Source of the DNA: an uncultured Fodinibius sp.
Lineage (GTDB): Bacteria; Bacteroidota; Rhodothermia; Balneolales; Balneolaceae
NCBI GenBank assembly: GCA_913056235.1
Contig: CAJXMW010000001.1
Span: forward strand, 248,001-312,000
Reading direction: 5' to 3'
DNA: 64,000 bases
Shown here: piece by piece, positions 40,445 to 49,740 of the stretch
Numbering within the stretch: the stretch's first letter is position 1
Layout: the number at the start of each line of letters is the position of its first letter
The notes under the pieces: generated by a model
The model's database searches: none
What the model was told of the DNA's origin: nothing
The model's input: the letters and a program-made list of their open reading frames with translations, nothing else
Made by a program: the position numbers and the translations under genes

Positions 40445-41926
40445 TTATAGGTCGTAGGTGATGGGTTTGTTCTCTTTAAAGTTGTACAACGTAAGTTGCC
40501 TCAGTTCATACCAGCCCGTCCAGAAATTGCGCAGAGCCCGGATATAGGCTTGCCGTGCCGAATCTTTTTCATTTTGTGCAATAAAGAGATTGGTAATGTC
40601 AATCTTACCTATCATGTAACGATTCTGAGCTACTTGATAACGACGCTGTGCGATTGTGTCTGCCTTTGCAGCAAGCAACGCCTGTCCGCGTAGCTGCATA
40701 AACTGGCTGACGGTATAATCAACTTGCTGCAAAAACTGTCGGCGCTGAAATTGGATACTGTTGGCTACTTCTCGCTGCTGGTTGCGCGCAGCATTAACCT
40801 GCGCAGTCTGTTTACCCCAATTAAAGATTGGCACATCAAAGCCCAGTGTCACAAACTGGCGGTTTTGCGGACTCTTATAAAGCTCTGAGAAGGTACTCGA
40901 CGTTTGGTTTAACCCGTAATTCACATTTAGCGTAGCCCCAAATCCAGCCTCACTCTTGGCTTGTGCCAGATTACGATCAGCCTGGATTTCATTGAGCTGA
41001 TAATTGAGCGATTCGCTGTTATTGTTGAGTGCCATCTGGCGAGCCTTGGCAACATCTACCAAAATTTTGGGCAGCTCTTCAGGCTCTTTGAGTTCGAGCG
41101 TAGCACTAGTAGGATAGCCTAGCAAAATCTTGAATTCGTTGAGGGCACGTTCATACTCGATTTTGGCAGAGGTTAACGCCGACTCTGCATTGCGCAGTGC
41201 CAGCTCTGTTTGGAGCAGTTCGTTCTCGGCAATGCTCCCCACCTTGTAACGTCCCTGCGAAATCTGATAGACCGAATCATTGCGGGTCACATTCAGCCTG
41301 GCATTTTCAAGGTTGATCTTGGCCAGGTAAACATCAAAAAATCGCTCGGTCACCGTGCCGGCGATATCTTCCATCTCCTGTGCAAATTCTTTTTGGGCAA
41401 TTTCATACTGCAGCGGCTCGGTCCTATTGCGCCATTTGAGCCTATTGAACTGGAAAATAGGCTGACTCAACCCCAGCACCATCGGCGTACTCTGCCACAA
41501 ATAGGTATTTTCTCCCTCGAAAATCCCCAGGCGTGTGATGCCCGACGACAGCGACAGTCTACCACCAGTTGGCAAAATATTTTGGTTTACGGTAACCATA
41601 GCCGATGCCTCGGACTGCGTGCGAGATGAAAAGGTAACCTGTCCGTTATCTAGCACATTAGAAAAAATAGACTTGTTATAGTTGGGGGCATCTCCCGAAA
41701 GCGACAGGCTGGGCAATAGATCCGCCTGATACGATTCATACTGCCAACGGCTGGCAATCAGCGCATACCGCGCCGCATTGGCCACTGCACTTTGGTCTTG
41801 GGCAATACTGATACACTGATCTAAAGTGAGCGTGCCCAGATTTTCCGAATCCTGGGCCAGGCCATTAGCTACCAATGATGAAATCAAAAAGAGTAATATC
41901 GAAAGTCTGCAAATAAGTTTATTCAT
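40445..41926 (-). CDS. TolC-family outer-membrane channel (MacB-type cluster)
   Basis: The protein has 493 residues with a signal peptide (cleavage near SLVANGLAQ). Two OEP repeats of long helices are visible, with ARNDSVYQ-type and QQREVANSIQFQRRQFLQQV segments. It is the third gene of an adaptor-permease-TolC cluster; its start overlaps the permease stop by 8 bp. It is a paralogue, not a copy, of the TolC protein at 15866-17383. Its predicted role is outer-membrane exit for an ABC-driven exporter. Confidence 0.88.
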   Translation of the reverse strand: MNKLICRLSILLFLISSLVANGLAQDSENLGTLTLDQCISIAQDQSAVANAARYALIASRWQYESYQADLLPSLSLSGDAPNYNKSIFSNVLDNGQVTFSSRTQSEASAMVTVNQNILPTGGRLSLSSGITRLGIFEGENTYLWQSTPMVLGLSQPIFQFNRLKWRNRTEPLQYEIAQKEFAQEMEDIAGTVTERFFDVYLAKINLENARLNVTRNDSVYQISQGRYKVGSIAENELLQTELALRNAESALTSAKIEYERALNEFKILLGYPTSATLELKEPEELPKILVDVAKARQMALNNNSESLNYQLNEIQADRNLAQAKSEAGFGATLNVNYGLNQTSSTFSELYKSPQNRQFVTLGFDVPIFNWGKQTAQVNAARNQQREVANSIQFQRRQFLQQVDYTVSQFMQLRGQALLAAKADTIAQRRYQVAQNRYMIGKIDITNLFIAQNEKDSARQAYIRALRNFWTGWYELRQLTLYNFKENKPITYDL

Positions 41927-43271
41927 GTCGTAATGCGTGTACTGGATCTTGTTCTGCGGCCCGCTGGGCGGGAAAATAACCGAAGACTACCCCGATAGCC
42001 ATGGCCACGCCAAAAGAGATTAAAATGGAGGACAGGCTGACGATGGTAACAATACCTGCCATAATTTCGATAACGTAGCTGAAGGCAATACCCAGTATAA
42101 TACCAATCACACCACCGGTAACGCTGATGGCTAGCGCTTCAGTTAAAAACTGTAGCTGGATATCACGCTTGTGGGCACCCACGGCACGGCGAACCCCAAT
42201 TTCGCGGTAGCGCTCGACCACCGAAGCGAGCATAATATTCATAATGCCAATGCCACCCACAATCAGCGAAATGGAGGCAATAGAAGAGAGTACTATATTG
42301 AAAATTTCCTGCGTGCGTCGCTCCTGCTGAAGCAACAGTTCAGGTACAATCACTTCAAAATCGACAACGGCATTGTGGCGACGCTGAAGCATACGGCTAA
42401 TCACATCAGCAATAGGCACGCTGTATTGGGTATCGCTAACCTGCACAATCATTTTGTCAATCTGGTGATAATTCGTGGGCTGGCTTTTATTGGAGTTTCC
42501 CCCTTCATTATCATTTTCATTTTGGGCGGCAGCCGCCTGCTGAATCTCCTGGCCAGTAACCATCGCGCGATTTTTGTAACGCAGCAAAGCGGTAGTCGCC
42601 GGCACGAAAATATCAAGGTTGTAATTTCTGATGCCCAGATTCTGAATGCTCTCGGTGCTCATCTCCCGTTCCTTGAGCACACCAATAACAGTAAGCCACA
42701 CACTGCCCGCCTTGATACGCTGGCCGATAGGATTTTGGCCTGCAAAAAATTTCGTCTTAACATCCGAACCAATAACACATACCCGCCGAGCATTCTCCAA
42801 ATGGATGGGCGTAAACTTTTTGCCCTGATCAATCTCAAAATTATTGATACCCAAATAGTACTCATTTACTCCCACTATTTTCCCTGATCGCATGCGTCCG
42901 TCACGGATAAACGATGTCTCATAAATAATTTCAGGACTCACTGCGGTAATATGCGGCACTTGCTTGTGAATACTCTTCATATCCTCTAGCGTCAGGCCGG
43001 GCGAATACTTGTTTTTTTTCTGTCGAATGGAAGTCTGGTCGGCCACGCTCTCATCGATCTGCTTCACCACCGGTTCCACAATCACATTATTAGTTCCAAG
43101 CAGTTTCATTTGGCTGAGCACCTCTTCTTGGGCGCCACGGCCTATGGCCAGCATGGCAATAACTGAGGCAACTCCGAAAATAATCCCCAATGAGGTAAGA
43201 AAAGAACGCATCTTATTTTGGCGGATCGCCTCAAGAGCAATGTCCAAATTGTATAATATAATCTGCAGCAA
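41919..43271 (-). CDS. MacB-like ABC transporter permease (FtsX family), without ATPase
   Basis: The protein has 450 residues and starts at TTG 43271. Layout: one N-terminal helix (SFLTSLGIIFGVASVIAM), a large MacB-type periplasmic domain (about 45-320), then three helices of the FtsX fold including the motif VERYREIGVRRAVGAHKRDI. Such permeases are mechanotransmission-type exporters of macrolides, peptides or toxins and need a separate ATPase when, as here, the protein lacks an ATPase domain. No ATPase gene is adjacent. Confidence 0.88.
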   Translation of the reverse strand: MLQIILYNLDIALEAIRQNKMRSFLTSLGIIFGVASVIAMLAIGRGAQEEVLSQMKLLGTNNVIVEPVVKQIDESVADQTSIRQKKNKYSPGLTLEDMKSIHKQVPHITAVSPEIIYETSFIRDGRMRSGKIVGVNEYYLGINNFEIDQGKKFTPIHLENARRVCVIGSDVKTKFFAGQNPIGQRIKAGSVWLTVIGVLKEREMSTESIQNLGIRNYNLDIFVPATTALLRYKNRAMVTGQEIQQAAAAQNENDNEGGNSNKSQPTNYHQIDKMIVQVSDTQYSVPIADVISRMLQRRHNAVVDFEVIVPELLLQQERRTQEIFNIVLSSIASISLIVGGIGIMNIMLASVVERYREIGVRRAVGAHKRDIQLQFLTEALAISVTGGVIGIILGIAFSYVIEIMAGIVTIVSLSSILISFGVAMAIGVVFGYFPAQRAAEQDPVHALRHE

Positions 43272-43298
43272 GGTATTCCGTCTTATCTGTTAGCTTAT

Positions 43299-44672
43299 CT
43301 ATTGGCTCCGCCGGGGATTGGATAGCCGCTGCGCGGCACTATCTCTTGGCATATTCTCTTTCGGCTTACCCATCGGCGTCGGCTTAACTTTTTTCTTTCG
43401 ATACTTTTCAACTACCTCATCTGGCAACAGCTCCTTGTTTATGCCGGATGTATCCGACGGTGTAGAAAGGTAGAGCTGGTCATTCATCGACACTCCTTCG
43501 TGGATAATAACATCATTTTCATTCATTAGTCCCAGCACTACCTGCTGCATCACCACATCCAGACCTTCGCGTTTAAACACAAAGTTTAGCGAATCCTGCG
43601 TATGGATGGTTTCCAATGGTACGTGCAATGCATCATCCACCGAATTTATATGAATGGTGTTGCTCGTAGTCATGGCGGGACGCAACGTAGTGTCGGCCTC
43701 ATTTACTTCAACAATAACCTGAAAAACTTTAGAGTCGGAATTGGGGCGCTGTTCCCCAATATTTGCCACATCGGTTACCACGCCCGTTAGCTTTTTCTCG
43801 GGCATGGCATCTAACCCAACATCCACTTTCTGGCCTACCCGTACCTTTTGGATGTCCACCTCATTGACGTAGGTCACCGAGTTCATCACGCTAAAGTCAG
43901 GCAATTCGGCCACTACAGGATCCCAGGCACTAATGGAGCTCTCCTCGGTCACCTTGCTGCCATCACGGTTGCGTTTATAGATGACCATGCCATTTTCGGG
44001 GGCATTAATTGTAAACTGCTGCATGACCTTGCGGATACGCTGTACTTCACGCTGTTCCTGCTTGAGGTCCGCCTCAATTTCTTTGAGCTTTACTTCGGCC
44101 TGACGCACTTGAGTCTTGTAATTTTTGCGTGCTTGGTTAAGCTCTCGCTTGGCGCGTTCGTAATCAATTTCGACCTGTCGCTGTACGGCGGGCGACTCGT
44201 ATTTCGACTGTTCCACAGCGATCTCTGCTTCCTCCAGCGCATACTCAAGGTTCACTAAATTGTCGCGGGCCTTTGAAAGATTAAGCGTGCTGTCGAGTTG
44301 TGCACTTTCATATTGCGATTCAGCCTCCTGAAGTTGAAGCTGGGCATCCTGAAAATTGCTGGAGATCTCCGATCGATCAAGCTCGGCTACAAAATCACCC
44401 TTTTCAACAATCGTCCCCTCCGGCACCAATCGCTGAATGGGTACCCTAAAAATACGAAATTCGCGGATGCCTTCCGGCCCGCGAATACTGGTTGAGTTTT
44501 TTGCCCGGAGCTCTCCGGTCGTTGTAACGTCTACCTTAAATGTACCTTTTTGCGGTGAAGCAAAGAGGTTGGGGGTCTCGCTGGATTCGCTCCCGAAAGC
44601 TAACCAGAAAAGGATCAGAAGTATAAAGCCACCGCCCCAGAAAAGATATTTTTTTTGTTTTAGAAAATTCAT
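43299..44672 (-). CDS. HlyD/MFP-type adaptor for the MacB-like exporter
   Basis: The protein has 457 residues with an N-terminal membrane anchor (LFWGGGFILLILFWLAF). It has the MFP order: lipoyl half, a long coiled-coil hairpin (about 90-215, rich in LQEAESQYESAQL and EIEADLKQEQREVQRIRKVM), lipoyl half and beta-barrel (NEVDIQKVRVGQKVDVGLDA). Its C-terminus is a Lys/Arg-rich tail (YRKKKVKPTPMGKPKENMP). It is the first gene of the adaptor-permease-TolC cluster and should bridge inner and outer membrane components. Confidence 0.88.
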   Translation of the reverse strand: MNFLKQKKYLFWGGGFILLILFWLAFGSESSETPNLFASPQKGTFKVDVTTTGELRAKNSTSIRGPEGIREFRIFRVPIQRLVPEGTIVEKGDFVAELDRSEISSNFQDAQLQLQEAESQYESAQLDSTLNLSKARDNLVNLEYALEEAEIAVEQSKYESPAVQRQVEIDYERAKRELNQARKNYKTQVRQAEVKLKEIEADLKQEQREVQRIRKVMQQFTINAPENGMVIYKRNRDGSKVTEESSISAWDPVVAELPDFSVMNSVTYVNEVDIQKVRVGQKVDVGLDAMPEKKLTGVVTDVANIGEQRPNSDSKVFQVIVEVNEADTTLRPAMTTSNTIHINSVDDALHVPLETIHTQDSLNFVFKREGLDVVMQQVVLGLMNENDVIIHEGVSMNDQLYLSTPSDTSGINKELLPDEVVEKYRKKKVKPTPMGKPKENMPRDSAAQRLSNPRRSQ

Positions 44673-44884
44673 GCCAATAATGTATCAAGTTGGAAATAAA
44701 TCAGATATGACATCTGTATATAATATCGGTATAAATACTGAAGCGAATTTGAAGTTCAAGTAGCATCCCGATGGATATTATTTTGGTAGTATTATTTGTT
44801 ACAGAATAAAGATGGCTCACCGGAAAATAAAACGGAAAGTTTAAAAGAAGCTCTCTTGAAAAACTTTTGTGCTAAAAAGAACGG

Positions 44885-45316
44885 CTATTCCTCATCAGTA
44901 ACAACCGTGTTATCAACAATACCCGTCTTTAAATCGTATTCGGTAGCATAGTTCGTCTCATCCACCACGGTCTTGGGATCGTTGTTTTCATCCACGATAA
45001 CCACCTTCGGCTTGAAACCCTTGGCTTCCTCGGGCTCCATTTCTGCATATGAAATCACAATGATACGATCGCCAACCTGCGTTTTGCGCGCAGCCGCACC
45101 ATTGAGGCAACATACCCGCGAATCCGGCTCACCCGGGATGGTATAGGTCTCCAAACGTGCCCCATTAGTGATGTTGACGACCTGCACTTTTTCATAGGGA
45201 AGAATACCGGCTTTATCCAGCAGCTCTTGGTCGATGGTAATACTTCCCTCGTAATGAAGGTTCGCTTCGGTCACCTTCATCTGGTGCAATTTCGATTTAA
45301 ACATCGTCAACTTCAT
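44885..45316 (-). CDS. panD: aspartate 1-decarboxylase
   Basis: I chose ATG 45316 (143 residues) over the GTG at 45322, because this places the self-cleavage site HYEGSITID at Gly24-Ser25 as in the family. The enzyme makes beta-alanine from L-aspartate for pantothenate and uses a pyruvoyl group formed at that Ser. Further motifs are [13 protein letters not shown] and [19 protein letters not shown]. It follows panC by about 8 bp, so the pair is an operon. The tail ([14 protein letters not shown]) is longer than in some PanD proteins. Confidence 0.93.
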   Translation of the reverse strand: MKLTMFKSKLHQMKVTEANLHYEGSITIDQELLDKAGILPYEKVQVVNITNGARLETYTIPGEPDSRVCCLNGAAARKTQVGDRIIVISYAEMEPEEAKGFKPKVVIVDENNDPKTVVDETNYATEYDLKTGIVDNTVVTDEE

Positions 45317-45324
45317 GATCACAA

Positions 45325-46179
45325 CTATTTTTCAATAATCAGGTTATCTATTAAACGGGTTTCACCAAGGTAAACGGCTCCAGCCAAAATATATTTGCTG
45401 TCTTTCTTTAGATCTTGGACAGGCATCATTTTTTCGAACGAAAACACATTAAGATAATCAATTTTAAACCCTTTTGCTTCCAGTTCATTTTTCTGATGCT
45501 CAACGAGTAGGTCCACATTTTTCGCCCCATCATCAATCTGCTTGGCCACATAACGAAGTGACCGATACAACCCCGGCGCCAGCTTGCGCTGTTCATCATT
45601 TAAATAGGCATTGCGGCTGCTTAGTGCCAACCCATCGTTGGCCCGTTTGATTGGTCCCATCAGCAGCTCTACATCGTGATTAAATTCATCAACCATGGTC
45701 TGCAAAATACGAAACTGCTGCACATCTTTCTGACCAAACACCGCAATATCCGGATCAATAATGTTAAACAGCTTATTGACCACCAACAAAATACCCTCAA
45801 AGAAGCCGGGACGCGAGCTCCCGTCCATATATTCGTTCAGTTCATCAATCTCGATACTTAAGAACTGCTCACCGGGATACATGATCTTATCCGAAGGAGC
45901 AAAGACAGCAGCCATGCCCTCTTCTTCACATTTTTTGAGATCATCATCCAGCGCCCGGGGATACTCCTCGAAGTCCTCATCGGGAGCAAACTGTTCTGGA
46001 TTTACGTAAATAGAAACAACCACCTCATCGGCATGCTCTTTCGCCAGTCGAAACAGCGATAAATGCCCTTCATGGAGGGCGCCCATCGTGGGTACAAAGG
46101 CCACTGATTTCCCCTCCTGCTTGAGAGCACGAACCTTCTGACGAATTTCTGGGATGGATGTAATCGCTTCCATAGACAT
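45325..46179 (-). CDS. panC: pantoate--beta-alanine ligase
   Basis: The protein has 284 residues. It joins pantoate and beta-alanine with ATP to make pantothenate. Key motifs: [16 protein letters not shown] (with the HxGH nucleotide motif), [25 protein letters not shown], and [13 protein letters not shown]. Its substrate beta-alanine is made by PanD, encoded next. The start may be Met1 (46179) or Met3 (46173). It sits in its own transcript, downstream of the E2 terminator. Confidence 0.95.
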   Translation of the reverse strand: MSMEAITSIPEIRQKVRALKQEGKSVAFVPTMGALHEGHLSLFRLAKEHADEVVVSIYVNPEQFAPDEDFEEYPRALDDDLKKCEEEGMAAVFAPSDKIMYPGEQFLSIEIDELNEYMDGSSRPGFFEGILLVVNKLFNIIDPDIAVFGQKDVQQFRILQTMVDEFNHDVELLMGPIKRANDGLALSSRNAYLNDEQRKLAPGLYRSLRYVAKQIDDGAKNVDLLVEHQKNELEAKGFKIDYLNVFSFEKMMPVQDLKKDSKYILAGAVYLGETRLIDNLIIEK

Positions 46180-46189
46180 TAGGTAAAAA

Positions 46190-46219
46190 AGTAAGGGTTT
46201 AGCGCGCTAAACCCTTACT
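46190..46219 (-). terminator. 30-bp perfect palindrome, terminator of the E2 gene
   Basis: Arms AGTAAGGGTTTAGCG (46190-46204) and its exact complement (46205-46219). Read on the minus strand, it lies 28 bp after the E2 stop and is followed by TTTTTT. Confidence 0.85.
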
Positions 46220-46246
46220 AATACTATTTCTATTTGAATGCTGAAT

Positions 46247-48079
46247 TTACACCGCTCGATCGGGATCGAAATTCTCAAGCAGCTCTTTCACGCGGTTAAG
46301 GAAAGCCCCACCATGCGCACCGTCAACAATGCGGTGATCGTAACTCATAGAAAGATACATCATGTGACGGATGGCAATAACATCGCCTTCGGGCGTTTCG
46401 CGTACAACCGGACGTTTTTCAATGGCGCCAGTTCCAATAATAGCAACCTGCGGCTGATTAATAATAGGCGTCCCCATCAGATTCCCGACACTTCCGTAAT
46501 TGGTCATCGTAATGGTACCCCCTACCAGGTCATCGGGATTCAGGTTCTTATTACGTGCTTTCTGAGCCAGGTTATTCACCGCTTTGGTAAGACCAACCAG
46601 ATTTTTCTCCTGTGCCTGCTTAATCACTGGCACAATCAGTCCGCCTTTGCCACCTTCACCCAGCGCTACAGCCAAGCCAAAGTTGATATCCTTTTTCAGC
46701 AGAATCTGATCGTTCTCAGTATCTACCGAACTATTGATAAGCGGAAACTCACGGATGGCCTGAATAATTTTCTCGATAAAGAGCGGCGTGTAAGTCAACT
46801 TGGCACCAGCCCGTTCCTGAAACTCCTGCTTGTTTTCTTCGCGCCAGCGCACCAAATTAGTAACATCCACTTCGGAGAAAGTCGTCACATGCGCCGAGGT
46901 CTGCTTGGAGCGAACCATGTGCTCGGCAATCATCTTGCGCATGCGGTCCATCTTGATGGTTTCCACATTTTCGGAAGGACGCTGAATATCAAGCTCTCCA
47001 GCCGAAATAGAACGCTGCTCTCCTTCGGCAGGTGCTTGTTTTGAACTTGGCTGGCTGAGTCCGCCTGATGGTTGCTGTTGAGCAGCCGGCTGTGCGGATT
47101 GTTGCGGGGTACTTTCGCGCTCCTCGAGGTAGTTCATAATATCCTCTTTGGATACGCGGCCACCCTGACCCGATCCTTCAATGCTTTCGAGCTCTTCCTG
47201 CGAAATGCCTTCTTCCTTGGCAATAGATCGCACCAGCGGCGAATAAAATCGTCCGTCACTGCCAATTCGTTGTGGCTCTGTTTCACCGGATGGGGCACCA
47301 TTGGTACTCGCTGAAGTAGCTGTTGGCTCTGATTCCGTTTTAGGCTGCTGGTTGGCCGTTGAAGCAGAAGTCTCTTGCTCCTGTTTCTGCTGTGAATCAG
47401 AAGGAGTGGTTGACTTTGATCCTCCTGATGCTGCTTTTCCAGTAGCAATAATCGCTATCGTCTGACCAACTTCAATGGTTTCACCCGCTTCAACCAGAAT
47501 TTCTACGAGCGTTCCGGCCTGTGGTGAGGGGACCTCAGAATCCACTTTGTCAGTTGAAATCTCGAGGAGCGTTTCGTCTTCTTCAACTTCATCACCAACT
47601 GACTTGGACCATTCAATGACGGTGCCTTCCATCACCGATTCGCCCATCTGGGGCATTTGAACCTCGATGCGTTCGCCCTCATCTTCATCATCGGCTTCAG
47701 CAACGGGCTGTTCAGCTGGTTCTTCGGCTTGAGAATCCTGAGTCTCAGCAACCGGTTCTGGTTCCGACTCTTGCTCATCCGGTTCAGCTTCTGCCTGCGC
47801 CTGGCCACTTCCACCACCGGAATCTTCTGCTGCATCGGGATCAGTTTCAATTACTGCAATAGCCTGTCCCACTTCAATAGTATCGCCTTCTTCGGCTAAA
47901 ATTTCGATCAGTACACCGGCTTGAGGCGAAGGCACTTCGGTATCCACCTTGTCGGTGGCAATTTCCAGAAGCGTCTCATCTTCTTCTACTTTATCACCGA
48001 CGTTTTTGGTCCATTCAATAACGGTGCCTTCCATCACCGATTCGCCCATCTGGGGCATTTCAACTTCAACTCGGGCCAT
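46247..48079 (-). CDS. dihydrolipoamide acyltransferase (2-oxoacid dehydrogenase E2)
   Basis: The protein has 610 residues. Domains: two lipoyl domains (about 2-80 and 138-215, each with the lipoylated Lys in ATDKVD or STDKVD), acidic and Gln/Ser/Pro-rich linkers, an E1/E3-binding domain (about 277-315, SPLVRSIAKEEGIS), and the catalytic domain with SMSYDHRIVDGAHG at the active site. It transfers acyl groups to CoA in a 2-oxoacid dehydrogenase complex; 2-oxoglutarate (SucB) or branched-chain type cannot be separated by eye. E1 and E3 genes are not adjacent. Confidence 0.9.
   Translation of the reverse strand: MARVEVEMPQMGESVMEGTVIEWTKNVGDKVEEDETLLEIATDKVDTEVPSPQAGVLIEILAEEGDTIEVGQAIAVIETDPDAAEDSGGGSGQAQAEAEPDEQESEPEPVAETQDSQAEEPAEQPVAEADDEDEGERIEVQMPQMGESVMEGTVIEWSKSVGDEVEEDETLLEISTDKVDSEVPSPQAGTLVEILVEAGETIEVGQTIAIIATGKAASGGSKSTTPSDSQQKQEQETSASTANQQPKTESEPTATSASTNGAPSGETEPQRIGSDGRFYSPLVRSIAKEEGISQEELESIEGSGQGGRVSKEDIMNYLEERESTPQQSAQPAAQQQPSGGLSQPSSKQAPAEGEQRSISAGELDIQRPSENVETIKMDRMRKMIAEHMVRSKQTSAHVTTFSEVDVTNLVRWREENKQEFQERAGAKLTYTPLFIEKIIQAIREFPLINSSVDTENDQILLKKDINFGLAVALGEGGKGGLIVPVIKQAQEKNLVGLTKAVNNLAQKARNKNLNPDDLVGGTITMTNYGSVGNLMGTPIINQPQVAIIGTGAIEKRPVVRETPEGDVIAIRHMMYLSMSYDHRIVDGAHGGAFLNRVKELLENFDPDRAV
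47520..48075 (-). repeat. internal duplication encoding the two lipoyl domains
   Basis: The segments near 47520-47665 and 47930-48075 are near-identical, with shared stretches such as GCCCATCTGGGGCATTT and matching protein EMPQMGESVMEGTVIEW / QMPQMGESVMEGTVIEW. The coordinates given span both units and the linker between them. Confidence 0.8.
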
Positions 48080-48344
48080 GATTACTCAGGATTAAATCGT
48101 TAAAATTTAGACAGAAAATATATACTGAAATGTTCGCATTTCATACTCCATAATCAGTTCTCAAAGATCATAATAAATGGAATCAGATCAAAATAGCTAA
48201 CTAAATGGTTAGTAATATGTATTTTCGTTATTTCTCGCTCCTCAAAGGATCAGGAAAAAACCTTCAGAAGTTCTATCAAGCCTGAAATAAAGGTGCTGGG
48301 TAATGAGTGACAAGTGGGAATTTTTTAGTAGTTAATACTCGTCA

Positions 48345-48677
48345 TTATTCTAACACACGCCAAATGAGTAGCAGACAAGTCAGCGCAAACACAATATTGA
48401 AAATAGTAAAAAGCCGGTCGGAGAGCCACTTGGGTAAAAACAGGTCAGCAACCGATCCCACTTCGGCCCCGTGCCGCTCGGCCCAGCCGGTCAGCGGGCA
48501 GCGCCAGTTATTGAGCAGCAGCACCGTCAGCTCTATAATCACCACACCAAACGCCCACCAGGTAAATGAATTAATGTGATCCAGCGCGGCCGTGATAAAG
48601 ACGTAGATCGTGCTTATCACGATCAGAAGAAATAGTAAGGAATGAATCAATTTTATATAGAAGACCGTTTTAGACAT
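48345..48677 (-). CDS. small integral membrane protein
   Basis: The protein has 110 residues with three to four hydrophobic helices (about 6-28, 36-55 and 88-108). A conserved-looking NWRCPLTGWAERHGAEVG follows the second helix, and LFLPKWLSDRLF precedes the last. This resembles DUF2784-type small membrane proteins, but I am not certain. It is divergent from the AraC gene. Function is unknown. Confidence 0.6.
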   Translation of the reverse strand: MSKTVFYIKLIHSLLFLLIVISTIYVFITAALDHINSFTWWAFGVVIIELTVLLLNNWRCPLTGWAERHGAEVGSVADLFLPKWLSDRLFTIFNIVFALTCLLLIWRVLE

Positions 48678-48776
48678 TGTGGCTGAAAGTCTGCTAACAA
48701 CACTGCATCATAACCAGAAAGATTATAGTTTAAGTTATAGTATAATCTTCTGCTATTTTTGCCAAAAATATGCGCC

Positions 48777-49649
48777 ATGGAAACCTACAGTGTACCTGAA
48801 CTCTTTGATGATTCCACATATGATATCCTGAAGTGCGAAGGCGTGACGATTGTCGGATATCATCAGAATGAGGAAATCGAAAAAGTTAATACCCGGCTTT
48901 CGCACAATCTTGTCGTGTTTGTATTGTCGGGACGTAAAGAGGTGCTGGGAGAACGACAAAATATGTCTGTCAATGCAGGTGAAGGTTTCTTCCTGTCCAA
49001 AGGCAACTACCTGCTGTCGGAGAAATTCGGCGAACAGCAAGACTATCGTAGTTACCTGTTTTTCTTTTCGGACGACTTTGCGCATCAATTTTCCCGTAGC
49101 CATCCCAAGCTATCCAAACAAACGACCGCATCCAACAGCGATTTCTCTACCTTCCCGGCTGATGATAAAATACAGACCTATTTTAAGAGTCTGGCACCCT
49201 ATCTTTCGGACTCTCCGCTGGCAGACTCACCGCATCTTGCGAAACTAAAAATACAGGAGCTTTTTCTACTCCTGCTGAACTCTAACAACAATGCATCGTT
49301 CAAGCAATTTTTACAGCAGCTAACAACTAAGCCTGCACATCAACTCCGCGAAGTCATGAATGCGCACTACAACGAGGACCTTAGCCTAAAGCAACTGGCT
49401 TTTTTGACAGACTGTAGCCTGTCCACGTTCAAGCGGCGGTTTAAGAAGGAGTTCAATACCACACCCGCCAAATGGATTAAACAAAAACGGCTGGAAGAGG
49501 CCAAGTTCCGGTTGCGGTCGGGGCGGCAAAATGTATCTGAAATCTGTCTGGAGGTAGGATTTGAAAACCTGTCTCACTTTGTCCAATCATTTAAAGCACG
49601 CTATGACATTACGCCCAAGCAGTTTCAACTTGAACACACTGACACATAA
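48777..49649 (+). CDS. AraC-family transcriptional regulator
   Basis: I chose ATG 48777 (290 residues); an upstream TTG at 48759 would add six residues. The N-terminal cupin-like domain (about 10-150, SGRKEVLGERQNMSV) senses an unknown ligand. The C-terminal AraC DNA-binding domain (about 190-288) has both HTH units: LSLKQLAFLTDCSLSTFKRR and VSEICLEVGFENLSHFVQSF. A secreted SMP-30-like protein and a DinB protein follow on the same strand and are possible targets. Confidence 0.9.
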   Translation: METYSVPELFDDSTYDILKCEGVTIVGYHQNEEIEKVNTRLSHNLVVFVLSGRKEVLGERQNMSVNAGEGFFLSKGNYLLSEKFGEQQDYRSYLFFFSDDFAHQFSRSHPKLSKQTTASNSDFSTFPADDKIQTYFKSLAPYLSDSPLADSPHLAKLKIQELFLLLLNSNNNASFKQFLQQLTTKPAHQLREVMNAHYNEDLSLKQLAFLTDCSLSTFKRRFKKEFNTTPAKWIKQKRLEEAKFRLRSGRQNVSEICLEVGFENLSHFVQSFKARYDITPKQFQLEHTDT

Positions 49650-49740
49650 TTTGAGCCTACGAGCAAAGTTTTTCTGTTTCCATTTAGCTACTATTGTAGC
49701 AGACCAGCCAAGAGAAATAAATTCCAAAAAACTTGTAAAA

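Noticed and set aside
48754-48761. TATTTTTG as a promoter box in front of the AraC gene
   Set aside because: It matches the box but lies only about 15 bp from the start codon and has no upstream TTTG at normal distance.
49561-49740. Upstream extension of the SMP-30-like gene overlapping araC
   Set aside because: The signal peptide begins at 49741; the extra residues translate araC in another frame.
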